Notes: a model not told the origin generated them from the sequence alone. DNA of 45,875 nt from CAZIQY01 sp964541605 (GCA_964541605.1 CAZIQY010000016.1:1-45875), one strand, 5' to 3'. Positions 15,753 through 23,836 are shown, counted from the stretch's first letter. Program-made: numbers and translations.

Positions 15753-16466
15753 ATGGTAAACTTTATCATAGATGGGAAGAAGGTAGAGGCTGAAGAGGGT
15801 GCAACCGTACTTCAGGTTGCTCGTGCGAATAACATACCGATTCCGACCCTGTGCTGTCATGAGTCAGTGTCTCCAACGGGATCTTGCCGCATGTGCGTGG
15901 TTGAAGTGAAAAAGGGCAAGCGAACGAGGATCGTGACGTCATGCCTGTATCCTGTTGATGAAGGTATCGTTGTTGATACAAATTCGGAAAGGGTGAAGAA
16001 TGTCCGAAAACTCGTGATGCAACTCCTCATGGCGAGATGCCCGGAATCGGATGTGCTCCAGGACATGGCCAAGGAGTTGGGCATTGAAAAGCAACCTGCC
16101 TTTCATCCGGAAACGGATAAGGGGAAGTGCGTCCTGTGCCGTCTTTGTGTGAAGGCATGTGAAGATGTGGTAGGCGTGAGCGCCATTGGTCTGGTTGCTC
16201 GGGGGAAAAAGAAGGCCGTCGGCACCCCGTTTGCTGAGGATTCGATGGTTTGTATCGGCTGCGGAGCATGTGCGTATATATGCCCGACAGAGCATATCGT
16301 CATGGAATCCTTCGGCACTAGACGCAAGATCTGGGGGCGCACATTCAAAATGCAGGCCTGTGACAAATGCGGCAGGTATTTTGCCCCGGTCGATCAGTTG
16401 AAGTTCATCAGCCAGAAGACAGGAACGCCGATGACTGAACTTGCAACGTGTATAAGTTGCAAGTAA
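15753..16466 (+). CDS. HoxU/NuoG-N-like iron-sulfur subunit ([2Fe-2S] plus 2x[4Fe-4S], no hydrogenase domain)
   Basis: This soluble electron-carrier subunit of about 237 residues is related to HoxU and the N-terminus of NuoG or HydA. A [2Fe-2S] ferredoxin domain has C34 (or C35), C45, C48 and C64. Two [4Fe-4S] motifs follow: CVLCRLCVKAC (126-136) and CIGCGACAYIC (167-177). The NuoG-type His/Cys cluster region is reduced to ARCPESD, and there is no H-cluster or molybdopterin domain. An unusual tail carries two CxxC pairs (C203/C206 and C233/C236), which could bind zinc or a further cluster. The start at 15753 (MVNFIIDGKK) fits the family N-terminus and has GGTAGGAG upstream. An ATG at 15738 overlapping the nuoF stop is the alternative. 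A strong terminator lies 110 bases downstream, so this looks like the last gene of the unit. Confidence 0.85.
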   Translation: MVNFIIDGKKVEAEEGATVLQVARANNIPIPTLCCHESVSPTGSCRMCVVEVKKGKRTRIVTSCLYPVDEGIVVDTNSERVKNVRKLVMQLLMARCPESDVLQDMAKELGIEKQPAFHPETDKGKCVLCRLCVKACEDVVGVSAIGLVARGKKKAVGTPFAEDSMVCIGCGACAYICPTEHIVMESFGTRRKIWGRTFKMQACDKCGRYFAPVDQLKFISQKTGTPMTELATCISCK

Positions 16467-16576
16467 GGATCGGGATATTTTATTAAAAACCGGTCATCAT
16501 GACGGTCATACGAACGTAAGAACCTGTTCGCAGCAAGGCTGAATTTTCTTGTTGCGGACAGAGTTTACGGAGATAT

Positions 16577-16620
16577 AAAAAGACCCCTGTGAACGAACTG
16601 TTCATGGAGGTCTTTTTATT
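16577..16620 (+). terminator. rho-independent terminator after the por-nuo cluster
   Basis: AAAAAGACC (16577-16585) pairs perfectly with GGTCTTTTT (16609-16617). An inner TGAAC/GTTCA-like pairing extends the hairpin, and a T-rich tract follows. The A-run on the left side would also let it work on the other strand. Confidence 0.8.
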
Positions 16621-16623
16621 TTT

Positions 16624-16653
16624 TTGACATCTTCTTCCCTTTTATCTTATACT
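16624..16653 (+). promoter_or_regulatory. near-consensus sigma-70 promoter for the DUF6125-like gene
   Basis: TTGACA (16624-16629) and TATACT (16648-16653) are separated by 18 bases. This is one of the best sigma-70 matches in the window. Transcription would begin near 16660 and give a ~165-base leader before the ATG at 16828. Confidence 0.75.
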
Positions 16654-16827
16654 GACCCTACACAGCGTCAAAGGCTTTTTATTTTTTTGCCGGGAGTGTG
16701 TCTTTCATGTCCCGCCTTATACCAGCTTCCTGTCGGGAAACCTCGTCTCGTGGATGGGGAACTTCACGTGCAGGGAGCTATTCGGCTTTATGAGATTAAA
16801 TGTGCATTGCAGAAAGGAGGGTTTATT

Positions 16828-17574
16828 ATGACAGAAGGTGTTGAAAAACCCGAAGAGCTCGCTCAGAAGGATCTGGCGCGGCTTGTCGTCGATATGTTTC
16901 ATCGCGTCATGGTACATCACACTCTCTGGTTTTGTCAGGTAGAATATCAGATGGGAATGAAAAAGGCCCTGGGTGTCCAGAAAGACGCATGGACAAACAG
17001 CTACGCCATTCAGATGAAACGTCTGGCAGAAATTTTCGGCTTCCAAATGGAAGACGGTATCCCGAAGATACTACTGGACATGCCCAGGGAGGTCCTCATC
17101 CGGTTGATGGGGGACATCAGTAAAAACTGGCTGGCAGGCGACGGGGTGTGGTTTCAGGCTGTTGAGAGCCAGTACGGAATATGGGATGCCAAGCGGTGTA
17201 ATGATTCCTGCTGGACACGCTTTTCTCCTTTTGAAGCATGGTCTATCAAGCAGTTTCTGGGCCTGCCGGAAGAAGCGGGGATTGAAGGGTTGAAGAAAGC
17301 GTTGCAATTTCGGTTGTATGCCAGAATAAACGTTCAATCCATCATTGATGAGAAGCCGAATAGTATCGTTTTCCAGATGAATGACTGCCGGGTTCAGGCG
17401 GCAAGAAAGCGCAGAGGCCTCGAAGACTATCCATGCAAGTCTGCCGGGCTTGTCGAATACAGTTCATTTGCGGAAACTATTGACAATCGAATAAGAACGA
17501 CGTGTATTGGCTGTCCACCCGATCCTCACCCTGAGGACTGGTTTTGTGCCTGGCGATTTACCCTCCCGGAATAA
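16828..17574 (+). CDS. DUF6125-like cytosolic protein with conserved C-terminal cysteines
   Basis: This is a 248-residue soluble protein of unknown function. The sequence resembles the DUF6125 family, which I place near L-2-amino-thiazoline-4-carboxylate hydrolase-like proteins. The assignment is from memory of the C-terminal pattern and is tentative. Visible features are an aromatic/histidine-rich N-terminal helix (MFHRVMVHHTLWFCQVEYQ) and cysteines at 187, 203, 226, 229 and 240. The end reads CIGCPPDPHPEDWFCAWRF, which suggests metal or cluster binding. The start at 16828 is secure because AAAGGAGG lies seven bases upstream; the frame is open back to 16624 but those codons cover the promoter. 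Its own strong promoter and the following promoter at 17650 mark it as a single-gene unit. Its role is unknown. Confidence 0.7.
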   Translation: MTEGVEKPEELAQKDLARLVVDMFHRVMVHHTLWFCQVEYQMGMKKALGVQKDAWTNSYAIQMKRLAEIFGFQMEDGIPKILLDMPREVLIRLMGDISKNWLAGDGVWFQAVESQYGIWDAKRCNDSCWTRFSPFEAWSIKQFLGLPEEAGIEGLKKALQFRLYARINVQSIIDEKPNSIVFQMNDCRVQAARKRRGLEDYPCKSAGLVEYSSFAETIDNRIRTTCIGCPPDPHPEDWFCAWRFTLPE

Positions 17575-17649
17575 AAATCATCCGGTCTTATTCCGGAGCA
17601 GGACGGGGCTGATTATTGCGTTTATTTTTTACAGCTTCGGGCATTAATC

Positions 17650-17678
17650 TTGACACATTGGCGTCTTTTTCCTATACT
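17650..17678 (+). promoter_or_regulatory. near-consensus sigma-70 promoter for the carboxypeptidase-HD pair
   Basis: TTGACA (17650-17655) and TATACT (17673-17678) are separated by 17 bases, the optimal spacing. The next start codon is at 17736, leaving a leader of about 50 bases. It shares its hexamers with the promoter 1 kb upstream. Confidence 0.8.
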
Positions 17679-17735
17679 GCTTTCAGCCGCTGGAGGTTCA
17701 TTCGCAATCATCTGCTGTATTACGGAACACATTCT

Positions 17736-18611
17736 ATGACTTTTAAAAAAATAATTTTATCCTTGTGTTTGCTGGCCGTATCTTTCGCTTTCCAACCGGA
17801 CCTGTTTGCTGCCTCTCCGGTAAAGCTTAAAGCAAAATCCGCCATTTTGATCAATGCCGCAAACGGTAAAATCCTTTATACGAAAAAGGCAGACAGGCCG
17901 ATGCAACCGGCATCCCTGACAAAAATTCTAACATTGTATCTTCTGCATGAAGCAATCAATGCGGGTAAAATCTATCCCTCAGACAGGGTTAAAATCAGCA
18001 CAGATGCTTATTTCACCGGTGGATCAAGCATGTTTCTTGAAGATGGCAGTGACGTTGAACTGGAGGATTTGATCAAGGGGATTGCCGTTGTTTCCGCCAA
18101 TGACGCCTCCATTGCCGTTGCCGAGTATATAGGAGGCGATGTTGCATCGTTCGTAAAAATGATGAATGCCAAGGCGCGCAAACTGGGCATGAACCACAGC
18201 CATTTTATGAATCCGAATGGCCTTCCCGCCAGGGGGCAGGTTTCGACAGCGCGTGATATTGCGAAACTCGCACGCGCCTATATTCGGGATTTTCCTGAAT
18301 CTCTGAGCCTTCATGCCATGCAATCCTTTACGTACAGAAACATCACCCAGACTAACCATAATGTTCTGCTGAAGTATTATCCTGATGTCGATGGATTGAA
18401 AACCGGTTTCGTAAGGGCTGCCGGTTTTCACCTGGTTGTCACGGCCAGGAGAGATGATACGCGGCTGATAGCGGTTGTCCTGGGTGAGAAGAATCCCGGA
18501 ATAAGGGCTAAGGAAGCAGAAAAACTCCTGGACCAAGGTTTCAAAACGATGAAAGTGAAAGAAAGGGCATCAAAACGGAAACTCCTTCAAGAGAAAAATG
18601 CTATAAGCTGA
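17736..18611 (+). CDS. D-alanyl-D-alanine carboxypeptidase (penicillin-binding protein 5/6 family, short form)
   Basis: This periplasmic serine DD-peptidase trims the terminal D-Ala of peptidoglycan stem peptides. A signal peptide (about 1-26, KKIILSLCLLAVSFAF then LFAAS) is followed by the three active-site motifs: SLTK (S60 and K63), SAN (120-122) and KTG (222-224). At 291 residues it lacks the C-terminal beta domain and amphipathic anchor found in PBP5 (about 400 residues), so it may be soluble in the periplasm. The start at 17736 puts the signal peptide at the N-terminus; the upstream open frame contains the promoter. Its stop overlaps the start of the HD-domain gene (TGATG), so the two are translationally coupled. 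Confidence 0.9.
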   Translation: MTFKKIILSLCLLAVSFAFQPDLFAASPVKLKAKSAILINAANGKILYTKKADRPMQPASLTKILTLYLLHEAINAGKIYPSDRVKISTDAYFTGGSSMFLEDGSDVELEDLIKGIAVVSANDASIAVAEYIGGDVASFVKMMNAKARKLGMNHSHFMNPNGLPARGQVSTARDIAKLARAYIRDFPESLSLHAMQSFTYRNITQTNHNVLLKYYPDVDGLKTGFVRAAGFHLVVTARRDDTRLIAVVLGEKNPGIRAKEAEKLLDQGFKTMKVKERASKRKLLQEKNAIS

Positions 18612-19240
18612 TGTGCGAGACGGGCATGCTCCCGAATATCGTGGCCCACTCTCTTCAGGTCTGCCGGGTAGCCACCTTTCTGGTGGATCAACTGGATGCA
18701 TGCGGGATGAATCTTGATCGTGACCTTGTACAGGCTTCGTCGCTTCTTCACGACATTACCAAGACACACAGCCTGACGTCGGGAGAAAATCATTCTCAAA
18801 CAGGTGCAGAACTTATTAAAAGAATGGGTTATCCTGACGTGGCTTATATCATCGGTCATCACGTCATCCTGGATGAGACGGTCGTTTCGGAAGATCCCAT
18901 GGAAGTCGAGATTGTAAACTACGCAGACAAGCGGGTACTCCATGACAGGGTGGTATCTTTGCAGGAGCGTATGGATTATATCCTTGAGAGGTATGCAAAA
19001 CATCAGATAAACAGAGAACTCATTGCCCGGAACTGGGCGAGGGCAAAAAGGCTGGAAAAAAAATTGTTCGATTTCTTGCCATTTTTTCCCGATGATCTCG
19101 ACAGCCTGTTGGGATCGAACAGCCTGTCCGAAGCAATAAAGGATTACAATTATTTCTGTTCCCGGTTTTATCATCAACCGCTTTCCGTATCAATTTCGTT
19201 TGACGAAATCCCTTCAATCGGGGTAAATTCACCAAAGTAA
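18611..19240 (+). CDS. HD-domain protein (putative phosphohydrolase)
   Basis: This 209-residue cytosolic protein carries a metal-dependent HD fold. H13 (VAHSLQV), the HD doublet H47-D48 (LLHDITK), H61 and the H83/H84 pair (IGHHVI) form a plausible di-metal site, followed by NYADKRV. HDIG-type proteins of this size act on nucleotides or nucleotide-derived substrates, and the exact substrate is not predictable here. The ATG overlaps the stop of the carboxypeptidase gene by one base, so the pair is co-translated. The gene's last codons lie inside the following terminator hairpin. A long C-terminal helical region (about 115-190) is not assigned. Confidence 0.8.
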   Translation: MCETGMLPNIVAHSLQVCRVATFLVDQLDACGMNLDRDLVQASSLLHDITKTHSLTSGENHSQTGAELIKRMGYPDVAYIIGHHVILDETVVSEDPMEVEIVNYADKRVLHDRVVSLQERMDYILERYAKHQINRELIARNWARAKRLEKKLFDFLPFFPDDLDSLLGSNSLSEAIKDYNYFCSRFYHQPLSVSISFDEIPSIGVNSPK

Positions 19241-19252
19241 TTTACCCTTTAT
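19221..19252 (+). terminator. terminator overlapping the end of the HD-domain gene
   Basis: GGGTAAAT (19221-19228) and ATTTACCC (19240-19247) form a perfect 8-bp stem with an 11-base loop, followed by TTTATATATATTT. The stop codon of the HD gene lies at the foot of the right arm. The stem is AT-rich, so termination may be partial. Confidence 0.55.
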
Positions 19253-19357
19253 ATATATTTAACGTTCATCAATTAGAATGGAAGCGCCCTTTGATACAAT
19301 GATTTTTCGTCTTCAAGGCGGGTCATGGGGGAAGTGGTTCCGGTCAGGAGGTGGGGT

Positions 19358-19921
19358 ATGAAGGAAAAGGAGATGGATTATTTCGTTGCCCTGTATGATG
19401 TAGCCAGGGTCATCAATGCTTCTCTCGAACCGTCCATGGTTCTGGAGGAGATTGTACGGTGTGTTGCTCAGGCCATGCGTACCAAAGCTTGCAGCATTCG
19501 CCTTTTGGATTCACGGGAGAAAAGGCTTGTGATGGGCGCCTCTTATGGGCTTTCCGAGGGTTACATTCATAAGGGCCCGATATTGGTCGAGGAAAGCGGC
19601 CTGGATCAGAAAGCCCTCAAGGGGAAGAGCGTCTGGTTAAAGGATGTTCAAACAAGCAAATACTTCCAGTACGGAGCCAAGGCAAAGACAGAGGGGATTA
19701 AATCGGTCCTTGTTGTTCCGCTGCTTTTGGAGAAAAACGCCATCGGCGTACTGCGTGTGTATGCAGACAAAATACGTGAGTTTAATGACCGCGAGATCAA
19801 GTTTCTTGAGGCTGTAGCGAACCTGAGCGCCATTGCCCTCGATAACGCCAGGATGCATAAGACGCTGCAAACCAGCTGTGATCTTATGACGGCCCATAAA
19901 TACCGTATTGACGACAATTGA
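19358..19921 (+). CDS. GAF-domain protein
   Basis: This 187-residue cytosolic protein consists almost entirely of one GAF domain (about 20-165). The family pattern is visible in the opening LYDVARVINASLEPSMVLEEI and in CSIRLLDSREKRLVMGASYGLS. It continues as SVLVVPLLLEKNAIGVLRVYAD, and the closing helix is LEAVANLSAIALDNARM. No output domain (kinase, GGDEF or sigma-54) is attached. GAF domains bind small ligands, cyclic nucleotides or chromophores; no diagnostic residue identifies the ligand here. ATG at 19358 follows AGGAGG by six bases and is preferred over the ATG at 19325. The gap gene begins 12 bases downstream, so this looks like an accessory regulator or sensor co-expressed with GAPDH. 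Confidence 0.85.
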   Translation: MKEKEMDYFVALYDVARVINASLEPSMVLEEIVRCVAQAMRTKACSIRLLDSREKRLVMGASYGLSEGYIHKGPILVEESGLDQKALKGKSVWLKDVQTSKYFQYGAKAKTEGIKSVLVVPLLLEKNAIGVLRVYADKIREFNDREIKFLEAVANLSAIALDNARMHKTLQTSCDLMTAHKYRIDDN

Positions 19922-19933
19922 GAGGAGGAAACG

Positions 19934-20944
19934 ATGATTCGCCTTGGCATTAATGGTTTTGGCAGGATCGGGAGGCAGGTTCTTAAAGCCGTCCTGAAAA
20001 GATATCCCGAAACACTTGCTGTTGTTGCGGTCAATGATCTCTTCGACGTGGAAACGAACGCCCACCTCTTCAAATACGATACGAGTTATGGTCGATTTCC
20101 CGGAGAAGTCAGGGTCAAAAAAGAAAATTTTGTTATTGACGGTCGGTTGATCAAGAATCTCTCCTTCCGTGATCCCGCATCCATTCCCTGGGGTGATGAA
20201 GGGGTCGACATCGTCATTGAAAGCACCGGTCTTTTTGTAACCGGTCCCAAGGCATCCGCCCATCTTGAAGCAGGTGCAAAAAAGGTTATTATCTCAGCCC
20301 TCGCCAAGGAGGAAGACCTGACGATCGTCATGGGAGTGAATCACAAAAATTACAGGCCTGAGAAACACCACATTGTATCCAATGCATCCTGTACCACCAA
20401 TTGTCTGGCGCCACCCGTCATGGTCATTCACAAGGCTTTTGGTATAGAAAAGGGAATGATGACGACAGTTCACTCCTATACCAACGATCAGCGCATTTTA
20501 GATCTTCCCCATAAGGATTTGCGCCGGGCCCGCGCAGCCGGTCAGAATATCATTCCGACGACTACGGGTGCGGCAAGGGCACTGTCTCTTGTGATTCCCG
20601 ATCTTGCCGGTCGTTTTGACGGTTATTCCCTGCGTGTTCCTACGCCGACGGTTTCCATTATCGATTTTGTCGCTGAACTTCGCACAAAAACGACAACGGA
20701 AGCATTGCGAAATGTCCTGAAAATTGCTTCGGTAAAACAGTTGAAGGGGATCATGGCTTGTGAGGAATCCAGCCTGGTGTCCATGGACTTCAAAGGGGAT
20801 GAGCATTCTTCCATTATTGATATCGAATTCACCCAGGTATTGAAGGACAACATGGCCAAAGTCGTTTCTTGGTACGACAATGAATGGGGATACTCCTGTA
20901 GGGTAGCCGACCTGGCCCAGTACATGGCGCAAAAGGGTCTGTAA
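19934..20944 (+). CDS. gap: glyceraldehyde-3-phosphate dehydrogenase, type I
   Basis: This enzyme catalyses NAD-dependent oxidation and phosphorylation of glyceraldehyde 3-phosphate (glycolysis/gluconeogenesis). The N-terminal Rossmann signature is INGFGRIGR (7-14 region), NDLFD near 34-38 is consistent with NAD use, and the catalytic SNASCTTNCLAP motif places Cys153. The C-terminal WYDNEWGYSCRVADL is typical. The length of 336 residues is standard. The Shine-Dalgarno GAGGAGG is directly upstream of the ATG. No pgk or tpi gene follows; instead a sigma-54 regulator starts eight bases downstream, an unusual neighbour for gap. Confidence 0.97.
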   Translation: MIRLGINGFGRIGRQVLKAVLKRYPETLAVVAVNDLFDVETNAHLFKYDTSYGRFPGEVRVKKENFVIDGRLIKNLSFRDPASIPWGDEGVDIVIESTGLFVTGPKASAHLEAGAKKVIISALAKEEDLTIVMGVNHKNYRPEKHHIVSNASCTTNCLAPPVMVIHKAFGIEKGMMTTVHSYTNDQRILDLPHKDLRRARAAGQNIIPTTTGAARALSLVIPDLAGRFDGYSLRVPTPTVSIIDFVAELRTKTTTEALRNVLKIASVKQLKGIMACEESSLVSMDFKGDEHSSIIDIEFTQVLKDNMAKVVSWYDNEWGYSCRVADLAQYMAQKGL

Positions 20945-20951
20945 AGGCGGT

Positions 20952-22280
20952 ATGAAACGCATTCATATTCTCGTCATTGACGACGACGCAGTGGCCTGTG
21001 AGTTTTTACAGGAGGCTCTCTCGCGGGAAGGGTATGAGGTGGACACCTTCACCTCCGGGAAGGATGCCCTTAAGAAGGATCTCTCTCAGTACGACCTCCT
21101 CATGTCCGACATCCGCATGCCTGAAATAGACGGTCTACAGTTTCTGCGACATGTCAGAGAAAAATGGACGGAATTGCCCGTTATTCTGATGACCGCATAC
21201 GGGTCCCTGGAAACAACGATGGAAGCCCTGCGTCTTGGCGCATGGGACTATATCAGCAAACCATTTTCTCCTGATGCCATACGCGCCATGGTGCATAAAG
21301 TTCTGGAAGTCAGGGAACTTCGTCAACGACGCATGCAAGGTCAGCCGAAACTTGTTGGAGAGCCTCAATTCATCGGATCATCAGCCGTCATGGTTGAGTT
21401 TTACAAACAGCTTGCCCGGGTTGCGGATTCATCGGCCAGTGTGCTGATTGAGGGAGAAAGCGGTACGGGTAAAGAGCTGGCGGCAAGATCGCTCCATCAG
21501 CTCAGTGCAAGAAGGGAAAAGCCGTTCAGGCCGGTTCATTGTGGCGCTATTCCGGATACCCTCCTCGAATCGGAACTTTTTGGTTACGAGAGGGGGGCAT
21601 TTACCGGGGCTGATCATGTTCATGAAGGGATCCTTGAAGCCTCTGAGGGCGGTACCGTATTCCTGGATGAAATCACGGAAATGTCTACGGCGCTGCAGGG
21701 GAAACTCTTAAGGTTTATGCAGGATGGGGAAGTCCGGCGGCTCGGTGGTCACAAGGTCCGTCATGTGGCAGTCCGGGTTGTCGGAGCGGCAAACCGGATT
21801 GTTGATGAGCAAGTAAGAAAGGGCGATTTCCGGTCTGATCTCCTTTATCGCTTTGTCGTGCGTTTGCGCATGCCACCTTTGCGTGAGCATAAGGAGGACA
21901 TGGCCCAACTTGTTGAGTCCCTCCTGAAGAAGCTTGGTTATCCGTCTGTACGGGTCTCCGATGAGGCGATGGAACTCTTAATGACATATGACTGGCCGGG
22001 GAATGTACGCGAGTTGCAGAATGTCCTGGAACAGACCCTGCTCCTGTCTCCTTTTCTGGTTATTCTTCCGGAGCATCTGCCGGTAAGACTTCATCTGAAG
22101 CGGGATCCGAACCTTCCTCTTCTGCCCCCCCTGGAGGAGGCAGAGCGGACGCAAATCATACAGGCACTGCAAACAACTTCCTGGAATCAGAGCCAGGCGG
22201 CCCAGCTGCTGGGTATTGACAGGAAAACGCTTAGAACCAAAATACAGCGTTATGGATTGCTCAAAGACGAACTGCCGTGA
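20952..22280 (+). CDS. sigma-54-dependent response regulator (NtrC family)
   Basis: This 442-residue protein has three domains in the NtrC order. The receiver (1-115) has phospho-acceptor D53 with D10-D12, T81 and K103. The AAA+ sigma-54 activator domain has Walker A GESGTGKE (168-175) and the sigma-54-contacting GAFTGA loop (215-220). The C-terminal Fis-type helix-turn-helix contains NQSQAAQLLGIDRKTLRTKI. When phosphorylated it would remodel RpoN holoenzyme at -24/-12 promoters. Its kinase is probably the convergent gene at 22250-23836, whose 3' end overlaps this one by 31 bases. Transcription is likely shared with gap, only eight bases upstream. Target genes cannot be named from this window. 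Confidence 0.95.
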   Translation: MKRIHILVIDDDAVACEFLQEALSREGYEVDTFTSGKDALKKDLSQYDLLMSDIRMPEIDGLQFLRHVREKWTELPVILMTAYGSLETTMEALRLGAWDYISKPFSPDAIRAMVHKVLEVRELRQRRMQGQPKLVGEPQFIGSSAVMVEFYKQLARVADSSASVLIEGESGTGKELAARSLHQLSARREKPFRPVHCGAIPDTLLESELFGYERGAFTGADHVHEGILEASEGGTVFLDEITEMSTALQGKLLRFMQDGEVRRLGGHKVRHVAVRVVGAANRIVDEQVRKGDFRSDLLYRFVVRLRMPPLREHKEDMAQLVESLLKKLGYPSVRVSDEAMELLMTYDWPGNVRELQNVLEQTLLLSPFLVILPEHLPVRLHLKRDPNLPLLPPLEEAERTQIIQALQTTSWNQSQAAQLLGIDRKTLRTKIQRYGLLKDELP

Positions 22281-23836
22281 AGGTTTTCCTCTGTAGAAGC
22301 GGTGGAAACGACGGGGAAGTATAGGATGACTTGCGTTCCTTCAATGGAGTTGCTTTTGATTTCGATCTGTCCACCGTGAATCTTGACGATATCCTGTACA
22401 ATTGCCAGCCCCAACCCCCGCAGGCCTTCATCGGTATGAGTACTGAAAAAGGGTTCACATACCCTTTGCATCAGTTCAGGAGGGATACCGGGGCCGTCAT
22501 CCTGAATGGTGAGAGCGATCATACGGTTCTGTGGTACGGCATAGGCAGCCACGGTAATGTTTCCACCGTCAGGCATTGCCTCCAAGGCATTTTGGATCAG
22601 ATTGAAAAGGGCTGTTTGAACCCGGTATCGATCCACATAAAAAAGCGGAATGTTCTCGTCCACGGTAACCATCAGTTGAATGCCTGATTTTTGCATCAAC
22701 GGTTCTACAAGGGGCAAGGTTTCATTCAACAATTCGGAAACGGACATGGCTTCAAAATGAGGTTCTGGAAGGCGCGTGGCACGGCGCACATTCTGAATAA
22801 CCGTGTTGAGTCTTTGCGTCTGCTGGACGATGAGTTCAAGTTTTCGGCTCACATCCGGCGGCCATTGATCATGCTCTAAAAGAAGTGTGGTCATGCCGGC
22901 GATAGAGTGAAGAGGTGTTCCCAGATCGTGCGCGAGGTTGGCTGTCAGGTACCCCAGAGCTGTAAGCTGCTGAAGCTGGTTCACCTGCTGCTGCAGCTGA
23001 ACGACCTTGTGTGTTGCTTCCTGCACTCGATCCTCAAGACGACGATGAAGTTCGAGATTCCTCGCCATGACCCGCTCGATTTCATCAGCCATTAAATTGA
23101 AGTGATCCGCCAGTTGACCCCACTCATCGAGCCGGGCGATGGGAATCCGCCTCACATAATGTCCCTTCTGGAATTCGTCAATCGTATTGATGATAATGCG
23201 CAGGGGACGTCCGATAATCCACCGGTAACTCAAAAATAAAAAAAGTAAGATGACACATAAAAGTCCTATGCTGCTGAAAAGCAGCAGATGTTTTGCACGA
23301 GATAATATTTCAAATCTGGACTGGGAGAATGTGATCACACCGATGAATGTCTGGGAGTCTTTTTCCGACAGGAAAGGGTACAACAGCCCCAGTGCCGGAC
23401 TACCGTCGATGATTAATTCAACGTGCTGCGCTCTGGTCTTTTCGGCGGCGGAACTAATCAGATTATCCGGCCATTCGTAAGGTGTCCGACCTGCACCGAC
23501 AATATATTCGACATAGCCGTTTTCGATGGAAAAGATATCGATGCGTCCCAACCGGACATCCATCTGAACATGACCTTCCAATGTCTCGTCCAATGCGGAT
23601 AAACCCTGACGCGTCGGAAAATGCTGATAGTAGGTGCTGACCGTCTCTGCGAGATCATAGAGCCGACTGATCTGCTGTTCCATAAGAATTTTGTCCAGCA
23701 CTTTTATCTGGATCCATCCCCAGATCGTCATGGTTACAGCAAGACCCAGAACCGTCAAGACCATCAGACGGGTGCGGACGGTCGTGTTGGACCATTTTTG
23801 AAGAAACCTGCTTATGAAGTCTTGTAACTTTGACAA
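22250..23836 (-). CDS. membrane-bound sensor histidine kinase
   Basis: This 528-residue sensor kinase has two transmembrane helices (about 26-44 and 184-207) bracketing a ~140-residue periplasmic sensor. A HAMP linker (about 208-260) and a coiled coil with LQQQVNQLQQL follow. The HisKA box is LTANLAHDLGTPLHS with H303 as phospho-site, and the HATPase domain includes NLIQNALEAMPDGG and DDGPGIP. The H-D-L-G-T-P form of the H-box is common in kinases paired with NtrC-like regulators. It is transcribed towards the sigma-54 regulator, and their last 31 bases overlap. The start is TTG at 23836 with CAGGG upstream; a shorter start at Met25 would remove the basic N-terminus. The periplasmic signal is unknown. 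Confidence 0.93.
   Translation of the reverse strand: MSKLQDFISRFLQKWSNTTVRTRLMVLTVLGLAVTMTIWGWIQIKVLDKILMEQQISRLYDLAETVSTYYQHFPTRQGLSALDETLEGHVQMDVRLGRIDIFSIENGYVEYIVGAGRTPYEWPDNLISSAAEKTRAQHVELIIDGSPALGLLYPFLSEKDSQTFIGVITFSQSRFEILSRAKHLLLFSSIGLLCVILLFLFLSYRWIIGRPLRIIINTIDEFQKGHYVRRIPIARLDEWGQLADHFNLMADEIERVMARNLELHRRLEDRVQEATHKVVQLQQQVNQLQQLTALGYLTANLAHDLGTPLHSIAGMTTLLLEHDQWPPDVSRKLELIVQQTQRLNTVIQNVRRATRLPEPHFEAMSVSELLNETLPLVEPLMQKSGIQLMVTVDENIPLFYVDRYRVQTALFNLIQNALEAMPDGGNITVAAYAVPQNRMIALTIQDDGPGIPPELMQRVCEPFFSTHTDEGLRGLGLAIVQDIVKIHGGQIEIKSNSIEGTQVILYFPVVSTASTEENLHGSSSLSNP

Larger units (their letters stand above)
16467..16827 (+). other. intergenic region: terminator, promoter and long leader
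   Basis: This 361-base non-coding stretch separates the por-nuo unit from the DUF6125-like gene. It holds about 110 bases without recognisable features, then a rho-independent terminator, then a near-consensus promoter overlapping the terminator's T-run. A leader of roughly 165 bases with a good ribosome-binding site (AAAGGAGG, 16813-16820) follows. No riboswitch consensus was recognised in the leader. Confidence 0.6.
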
